A DNA stretch of 64,000 nt from Erythrobacter sp. QSSC1-22B (lineage in GTDB: Bacteria > Pseudomonadota > Alphaproteobacteria > Sphingomonadales > Sphingomonadaceae), in assembly GCF_001678665.1 (NCBI RefSeq), contig NZ_LZRP01000001.1, positions 62,001 to 126,000 of the forward strand. Direction: 5' to 3'. Every line of letters begins with the position of its first letter. Positions within the stretch are counted from its first letter, which is position 1. This document shows positions 59,408 to 64,000 of the stretch, in pieces. Made by a program: the position numbers and the translations under genes. Below the pieces are notes generated by a model. That model ran no database searches and had not been told where the DNA came from. It saw nothing but the letters and a program-made list of their open reading frames with translations.

Positions 59408-60183
59408 TGCTGGTCGATAGCCATTGCCATCTGGAATATAAGGGTCTGGTCGAGGATCAGGCCGCGGTGCTCGATCGCGCACGCGCGGCGGGCGTTAAGA
59501 CCTTTCTCAACATCTCGACCAAGCGATCCGAATGGGATCAGGTGGTCGCGACCGCCGAGCGCGAGCCCGATGTCTTTGCCAGCGTCGGCATCCACCCGCA
59601 CCACGCCGACGACCACCAGGATTTAACCGAGGCCGCTCTGCGCGAAGCCACCGACAACCCGCGGGTGATAGGCATCGGTGAAACCGGTCTCGACTATTAT
59701 TACGAGCATTCCGATCGCGCGGCGCAGCAGCGCCTGTTCCGCCTGCACATCGCAGTGGCGCGCGAGGTGCAGTTGCCGGTCATCATCCACACCCGCGATG
59801 CCGAGGACGACACGCTCGCCATTCTCGAGGATGAATTGGGGAAGGGTGCCTTCCCGGCGCTCATTCACTGTTTCACCGCCTCGGCCGAATTCGGCGAGAA
59901 GGTGCTGGCGCTCGGGCTGTCGATCTCGATCTCGGGAATCGTCACCTTCAAGAACGCGCGCGATCTCCAGGCGGTGGCGAAAACCGTTCCGGCGGACCGG
60001 CTGCTGGTCGAAACCGACAGTCCCTTCCTTGCGCCGGTGCCGCATCGGGGCCGACCGTGCGAGCCCGGCTTCGTGCGCGACACCGCTACGTTCCTCGCCG
60101 AATTGCGCGGCGAGAGCCTCGAGCAGCTGGCCGAGACGACCACGCGCAATTTTCATGCTTTGTTCTCGAAGGCAGCCGCATGA
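59407..60183 (+). CDS. tatD: TatD-family metal-dependent hydrolase
   Basis: A 258-residue TIM-barrel metallohydrolase. Metal ligands: H6 and H8 in VDSHCHLEY, the glutamate in IGETGLDYYYEHSDR, the histidines in VIIHTRDAEDDT and LIHCFTAS, and the aspartate in LLVETDSPFLAPVPHRG. TatD proteins have 3'-5' DNase activity in DNA repair and oxidative damage processing. It shares one base with metG and overlaps the next gene by four bases (ATGA). Confidence 0.93.
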   Translation: MLVDSHCHLEYKGLVEDQAAVLDRARAAGVKTFLNISTKRSEWDQVVATAEREPDVFASVGIHPHHADDHQDLTEAALREATDNPRVIGIGETGLDYYYEHSDRAAQQRLFRLHIAVAREVQLPVIIHTRDAEDDTLAILEDELGKGAFPALIHCFTASAEFGEKVLALGLSISISGIVTFKNARDLQAVAKTVPADRLLVETDSPFLAPVPHRGRPCEPGFVRDTATFLAELRGESLEQLAETTTRNFHALFSKAAA

Positions 60184-60947
60184 AACTGCTGATGCTTGGC
60201 TCGGGCACTTCGACGGGTGTGCCGCGGATAGGCAACGACTGGGGCGAATGCGACCCGGCCGAACCGCGCAACCGCCGGACCCGCGTCTCGATCCTGGTCG
60301 AAAACGACGCCGGCCAACGGATCCTGATCGACACATCCACCGATCTGCGCCAGCAATTGCTCGCCAATGACATCGAACGCGTCGATGCGGTGCTGTGGAC
60401 GCATGACCACGCCGATCATTGCCACGGGATCGACGATCTGCGGGTGATGCGTTACGGGCGCAGCAACGCGCTGCCGGGCTATGCCGAGCCAAAGACTGCG
60501 AAGAACCTGCGCAAGCGGTTCGATTATGTCTTCGAGGGTCAGCATGGTTATCCGACGCTGATCGAACTGTCGGACCTGCGGGACCAGCGGTTGATCGCCG
60601 GCTTCTCGCTCGATTGGGTCGAAATGCCGCATGGACCGACCCACAGCACCGGTTTCCGGCTCGAGGCCGATGGCGCATCGCTGGTCTATGCGACCGATTA
60701 CAGCGAAATCACGCCGCAAATGTTGTCCTGCTTCTCCGGCGTCGATCTGCTCGTCACCGATTGCCTGCGCCGTCAGCCGCATCCTACGCATGCCTGTCTG
60801 GGTCTGGCGCTGGAGCTGGCGTCGAAGACCAAGGCCAAGCAGACCGTGCTGACGCATCTCGACAAGAGCATGGACTATCGCGCGCTGTCGGAGGAAGTCC
60901 CAAAACGCGTGCTCGTGGGTTACGATGGGCTGGAGCTTGCCGCATGA
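60180..60947 (+). CDS. MBL-fold metal-dependent hydrolase (PhnP-like)
   Basis: A 255-residue metallo-beta-lactamase-fold protein. It begins MKLLMLGSGTSTGVPRIGNDWGEC, with the CxxC-free loop, and carries the HxHxDH metal motif in THDHADHCHGIDDL. A further aspartate is in VYATDYSE, and a last histidine in VLTHLDKSMDY. The closest named relatives are PhnP-like phosphodiesterases. Its place immediately after tatD is conserved in alphaproteobacteria and suggests a linked nucleotide or cyclic phosphodiester task. Overlaps at both ends (ATGA). Confidence 0.87.
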   Translation: MKLLMLGSGTSTGVPRIGNDWGECDPAEPRNRRTRVSILVENDAGQRILIDTSTDLRQQLLANDIERVDAVLWTHDHADHCHGIDDLRVMRYGRSNALPGYAEPKTAKNLRKRFDYVFEGQHGYPTLIELSDLRDQRLIAGFSLDWVEMPHGPTHSTGFRLEADGASLVYATDYSEITPQMLSCFSGVDLLVTDCLRRQPHPTHACLGLALELASKTKAKQTVLTHLDKSMDYRALSEEVPKRVLVGYDGLELAA

Positions 60948-61114
60948 GCCAATTCGATATCGTCTCGATCATCTCGCTGGTGGGCTTTCTGGTGTTGGCA
61001 GTGAGCGCGCTATCCGCGCATCGCCTGTCGCTCAAGAGAGGCGTCGTAATGGCGTTGGCCTGGGCCGCAATCTTTGCGATCGTCGTGCTTTTCATCAGCG
61101 TGATCGAGGGATGA
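60944..61114 (+). CDS. Small membrane protein, 56 residues
   Basis: A 56-residue protein with two hydrophobic helices (VSIISLVGFLVLAVSALSAH and VVMALAWAAIFAIVVLFISVI) joined by a basic turn (RLSLKRG), giving a likely in-out-in hairpin with the loop in the cytoplasm. The start overlaps the MBL gene in ATGA, the strongest support for a real gene at this size. It is the last of the tmk-to-MBL series. I do not recognise a function; small tandem-helix proteins often sit next to larger envelope complexes. Confidence 0.8.
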   Translation: MSQFDIVSIISLVGFLVLAVSALSAHRLSLKRGVVMALAWAAIFAIVVLFISVIEG

Positions 61115-61144
61115 GAGCCCAAACCACGCACCTTCTGATTTAAC

Positions 61145-61158
61145 ATAATATATATTAT
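61145..61158. promoter_or_regulatory. 14-bp AT-only palindrome before mazG
   Basis: ATAATATATATTAT is a perfect palindrome made only of A and T, rare in this GC-rich window. It ends 9 bases before the mazG ATG and lies where a -10 box should be, so it can act both as the -10 element and as a dyad operator. No Shine-Dalgarno follows, hinting at a leaderless or near-leaderless mRNA. Confidence 0.5.
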
Positions 61159-61167
61159 CATTCCAGT

Positions 61168-61938
61168 ATGTCCGACGCGCCCAGCCAACTGACCCGCCTC
61201 CTCGCCATCATGGCTCGCTTGCGTGATCCCGAGCGCGGATGCGAATGGGATCGGGCGCAGGACTTTGCATCGATCGCGCCTTACACGATCGAGGAAGCCT
61301 ATGAGGTCGCCGATGCGATCGAACGTGCTGACATGACCGATCTCCAGGGAGAACTTGGCGATCTCTTGCTTCAGGTCGTGTTTCACGCCCGTATCGCGGA
61401 AGAAGCCGGACATTTTGCCTTTGCCGATGTCGCGCGCTCGATTTCAGACAAAATGGAGGCGCGCCACCCGCATATTTTTGGCAACGGGACCGGAACCATG
61501 GGCGAAACGCGCTGGGAAAACCTCAAGCAGGCCGAGCGTGAGGCTGCCGGAGCGACCAGCGCGCTGGATGGTGTCGCAAAGGCACTCCCGGCCTTGTTGC
61601 GCGCGCAGAAGCTCCAGAAGCGAGCAGCGCGCGTCGGTTTCGATTGGCCGGATACCGAAGGGCCCAAGGCCAAGGTTTTTGAGGAAATCGAAGAGCTTGA
61701 AGAGGCCTCTTCACTCACGAAAGAGGAAGAGGCGGGCGACCTCCTGTTCGCCGCAGTCAATCTGGTGCGAGCTTATGGGATCGATGCCGAAGAAGCGCTG
61801 CGCTCAGCCAACCGCAAATTCGAGCGCCGATTTCGGGCGATGGAAACCCGCTCCGGGTATACCTTTCCCGATCTGACGCTCGATCAGCAGGAGGAACTCT
61901 GGCAGGCAGTCAAGCGGGATGAGAAGAGCACCCGCTAA
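61168..61938 (+). CDS. mazG: Nucleoside triphosphate pyrophosphohydrolase MazG
   Basis: A 256-residue enzyme with two tandem MazG domains. The N-terminal domain contains LRDPERGCEWDRAQDFASIAPYTIEEAYEVADAI with the metal-binding ExxE-type helices, and GELGDLLLQVVFHARIAEE. The second contains VFEEIEELEEASS and EEEAGDLLFAAVNLVRAYGIDAEEALRSANRKFERRF. It hydrolyses NTPs and noncanonical nucleotides, lowering ppGpp indirectly in some bacteria. The stop shares CTAA with the convergent hflX stop. Confidence 0.92.
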   Translation: MSDAPSQLTRLLAIMARLRDPERGCEWDRAQDFASIAPYTIEEAYEVADAIERADMTDLQGELGDLLLQVVFHARIAEEAGHFAFADVARSISDKMEARHPHIFGNGTGTMGETRWENLKQAEREAAGATSALDGVAKALPALLRAQKLQKRAARVGFDWPDTEGPKAKVFEEIEELEEASSLTKEEEAGDLLFAAVNLVRAYGIDAEEALRSANRKFERRFRAMETRSGYTFPDLTLDQQEELWQAVKRDEKSTR

Positions 61939-63203
61939 AGCGAGGAAAACCTGCCGAATTCTTTCGGAGTGAGCCGTACCGATAAAAGCCTTACGGGCCC
62001 TTCACCGAGATCGGTGCTTGTTTCCTCGTTTACCTGACCATGCTGGTGCAGCCAGGCGATCCGCATTCCGTCACCGGCAGCAACCTCGATCCGATAGGTT
62101 CGCGAATCCAGCGTCAGCAGTGCGTCGATCCGCCGGAGGAGGTTTTCGACCCCCTCCCCGGTCAGCGCCGAGATTGGAACGTTCTTGTCGTCATGCGAGG
62201 CGATTTCGGTCAGTTCATCGCGCCGCTCATCGGATAATGCGTCGAACTTGTTCCATGCTTCAAGCACCGGGATTTCACTGACTCCGCTCTCCCTATCGAT
62301 CACGTCGAGATCGGTCAGGATCTGCAGAACCTGTTGCTTCTGCGCGGCCGCGTCGGGATTGGCCATGTCGCGGACATGGACGATGACATCGGCGCCCGTG
62401 ACCTCTTCGAGCGTGGCGCGGAAGGCCGCCACCAATTGGGTCGGCAAATCGGAGATGAAGCCCACCGTATCCGACAGGATTGCCTTCTCGACAACCGGCA
62501 ATTCAATCGCCCGCATGGTCGGGTCGAGCGTGGCAAAGAGCAGGTCTTCCGCCATGACGTCGGAACCGGTCAAGCTGTTGAACAGCGTCGACTTTCCAGC
62601 GTTGGTATAGCCGACAAGCGCGATCACCGGCCAGGGTGCCCTGCCCCGTCTGGCGCGATGCAGGGCCCGCGTCTTGCGGACCTGCTCCAGCTCCTTGCGC
62701 AGTTGTGACATGCGCTGGCGGATCTGGCGACGGTCGGCCTCGATCTGCGTCTCGCCGGGACCGCCGAGGAATCCGTAGCCGCCGCGCTGGCGTTCGAGGT
62801 GAGTCCAGCTGCGGACGAGGCGGCTCTGCTGGTAATCGAGATGGGCGAGTTCGACCTGCAACCGCCCTTCGGCGGTCGCGGCGCGCTCGCCGAAGATTTC
62901 GAGGATCAGTCCGGTCCGGTCGATGACCTTGCGTGCCAGCTTGTCTTCGAGATTGCGCTGCTGGATCGGAGTGAGCGTCCCGTCGACCACCACCAGTTCG
63001 GCCTCTTCCTGTTCGCACTGGATGCGGATGTTGTCGACCTGCCCTGAGCCGAACAGCAGATTGGGCTTCACCTGGCGGACGGGCAAGATGAAGCCCTCGG
63101 CGATTACGATCCCGATCGCCAGCGCCAGCCCCTTTGCCTCCTCGAGCCGGGACTCGGCATCGAGTTCATAGGACTGGCCGCGAATATCGGGACAAATAAC
63201 CAA
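61935..63203 (-). CDS. hflX: GTPase HflX
   Basis: A 422-residue translational GTPase from the only conventional start (TTG at 63203). It has the HflX domain (GIVIAEGFILPVRQVKPNLLFGSGQV, VDGTLTPIQQRNLE), the helical stretch ERQRGGYGFLGGPGETQIE, and a G domain with GYTNAGKSTLFN (G1), TRALHRARRG upstream, DTVGFI (G3) and a modified NKxD as AWNKFDAL. HflX splits stalled 70S ribosomes. The frame is open upstream to a CTG at 63254 that overlaps the hfq stop, encoding [17 protein letters not shown], which looks like the missing family N-terminus. Full length may be 439 residues. Confidence 0.9.
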   Translation of the reverse strand: MVICPDIRGQSYELDAESRLEEAKGLALAIGIVIAEGFILPVRQVKPNLLFGSGQVDNIRIQCEQEEAELVVVDGTLTPIQQRNLEDKLARKVIDRTGLILEIFGERAATAEGRLQVELAHLDYQQSRLVRSWTHLERQRGGYGFLGGPGETQIEADRRQIRQRMSQLRKELEQVRKTRALHRARRGRAPWPVIALVGYTNAGKSTLFNSLTGSDVMAEDLLFATLDPTMRAIELPVVEKAILSDTVGFISDLPTQLVAAFRATLEEVTGADVIVHVRDMANPDAAAQKQQVLQILTDLDVIDRESGVSEIPVLEAWNKFDALSDERRDELTEIASHDDKNVPISALTGEGVENLLRRIDALLTLDSRTYRIEVAAGDGMRIAWLHQHGQVNEETSTDLGEGPVRLLSVRLTPKEFGRFSSL

Positions 63204-63250
63204 AGCTCGCGCACCGCGCGAGACTTCACCTAGCAGATCATCATCGAAGC

Positions 63251-63820
63251 TCAGTTTTCTTCACCTTCCCAATCGTCCGACAGATCGACCGCGGTGGCGG
63301 GCTGGATCGTCGAAACGGCGTGTTTGTAGGCCAGTTGTACATAGCCTTCGCGTTCGAGCAGCATGCAGAACAGGTCGTATGCCGCGATGCGACCCTGGAG
63401 CATGACCCCGTTCACGAGGAACATCGTCACCTGGGCTTCGGCCTCGCTCACCCGGCTGAGAAAGACATCCTGCAGCAGGCGTTGCTTCGCCCCCGATCCT
63501 TGCCTGGCGAACTGGTCGGCATCGAGTGCAGTGCCCGGCATGATGGTGGAAATGGCGTGCTTGTAGACCAGCTGCGCCTGGCCGTCGCGGCGCAGCAGGA
63601 TCGAGAAATTGTCGAACCAGGTGATTATGCCCTGAAGCTTCACACCTTTGACGAGGAACATTGTTACCGGCATCTTGTTCTTGCGGAGCAGATTTAGAAA
63701 TCCGTCCTGCAGGTTCTGAGGCTTGCCGGTCGGGACTTTCGGGGCGGGCTTTTCCGCGTCCGGGGCTTTTGGCGGGGCTTTCGGCGCACGCGGGCGCGGG
63801 GATAGGGTCTTCTCGGACAT
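63251..63820 (-). CDS. hfq: Tandem double-domain Hfq RNA chaperone
   Basis: A 189-residue Hfq with two Sm-like domains. Residues 1-33 are a Pro/Lys/Ala-rich tail. Domain 1 (about 34-95) has [18 protein letters not shown] and VYKHAIST, with Q38, D39, F72, Y86, K87 and H88 at the positions that bind U-rich RNA. Domain 2 (about 113-175) has [17 protein letters not shown] and AYKHAVST, but the rim arginine patch of domain 1 (RKNK) is replaced by VSEA and the Q41 position by leucine. Three chains could make a pseudo-hexamer. The ATG at 63820 has GGAGG 6 bases upstream. Next to hflX, as is usual. Confidence 0.93.
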   Translation of the reverse strand: MSEKTLSPRPRAPKAPPKAPDAEKPAPKVPTGKPQNLQDGFLNLLRKNKMPVTMFLVKGVKLQGIITWFDNFSILLRRDGQAQLVYKHAISTIMPGTALDADQFARQGSGAKQRLLQDVFLSRVSEAEAQVTMFLVNGVMLQGRIAAYDLFCMLLEREGYVQLAYKHAVSTIQPATAVDLSDDWEGEEN

Positions 63821-63934
63821 AATCTGCCTCCTGTTGTTGGCGGTCGCTGTGCGCGATCCGCAATCTGGGCGCGCATCCGGTCGAAACCGAATGTGCAACC
63901 CGTGAATTATGCGCAAATGTGGGTCTTGCCGCCC

Positions 63935-63954
63935 AAAAGACAAATGCTTTTGTC
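63935..63954 (-). terminator. Weak terminator-like hairpin upstream of hfq
   Basis: On the minus strand GACAAA-AGCA-TTTGTC is followed by TTTT. The stem is short and AT-rich, but the T-run makes it terminator-like. It lies about 130 bases before the hfq start and could end the transcript of a gene beyond the window edge. The rest of 63821-63934 shows a CATAAT that may serve as a -10 for hfq, with no clear -35. Confidence 0.35.
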
Positions 63955-64000
63955 GCCTGCGCGTTCCGCGGCTATTCTACCGCGGCGATCAGGATGAGCC

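Noticed and set aside
63972-64000. Possible C-terminal end of a minus-strand gene at the window edge (reads LILIAAVE then TAG)
   Set aside because: Only eight codons are visible and a second frame is also open, so no gene can be supported.

Overview
The window is a gene-dense, high-GC stretch of an alphaproteobacterial chromosome. Several traits point to Sphingomonadales, most likely the Erythrobacteraceae: an alpha/beta-hydrolase fused to an OsmC domain, a DOMON-like protein next to a NamZ/DUF1343 protein, a tandem-domain Hfq next to HflX, a two-gene MoxR/VWA set, a PhaR repressor, and a sigma-32 promoter of the alphaproteobacterial type before dnaK. The organism assignment is inferred from gene content and recalled family features; no search was run. 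No insertion sequence, prophage, CRISPR array or island boundary was seen. No gap between genes exceeds about 210 bases.

Layout. 1-9 kb: the end of an acyl-CoA dehydrogenase, cysK with an overlapping MFS exporter, a PilZ protein, tyrS, a DOMON-like protein, tspO, a NamZ-like muramidase, a second MFS transporter and a small secreted protein. 8.8-15.2 kb: a VWA protein and its MoxR-type ATPase, separated by an oppositely oriented soluble chemotaxis-type receptor, then a beta-lactamase-fold protein and the hydrolase/OsmC fusion. 15.2-25.4 kb: parE, an LpoA-like lipoprotein divergent from rsmI-yraN-gshB, dedA, hemW-xerC, a CAP-domain protein, and rph-rdgB. 25.4-33.7 kb: heat-shock region hrcA-grpE, then thrC, small envelope proteins, a copper chaperone, and dnaK-dnaJ. 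33.8-47.5 kb: a large patatin-like protein, radA, cvpA, a NifU-like scaffold, an MHS-type transporter, alr, phaR, proS, an M28 peptidase and rnr. 47.5-52.8 kb: a peroxiredoxin-like protein, a universal stress protein, and pdhC and lpdA of the 2-oxoacid dehydrogenase complex with two small genes between them. 52.8-61.1 kb: tRNA-Ser(TGA), then a long co-directional cluster of peptidoglycan genes (mltB-like, rlpA-like, dac) leading into tmk-holB-metG-tatD-MBL and a 56-residue membrane protein, most joined by ATGA-type overlaps. 61.1-64 kb: mazG converging on hfq-hflX.

The content is overwhelmingly housekeeping: translation, replication, proteostasis, the envelope and redox metabolism. I found no wholly new system. 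The points most worth attention are the tandem double-Hfq protein with one degenerate domain; two places where a downstream gene seems to start at CTG within a CTGA stop/start overlap; a hairpin that covers a ribosome binding site; a likely leaderless heat-shock transcript for hrcA; the receptor placed between the VWA and MoxR genes; and a 14-bp AT-only palindrome before mazG.
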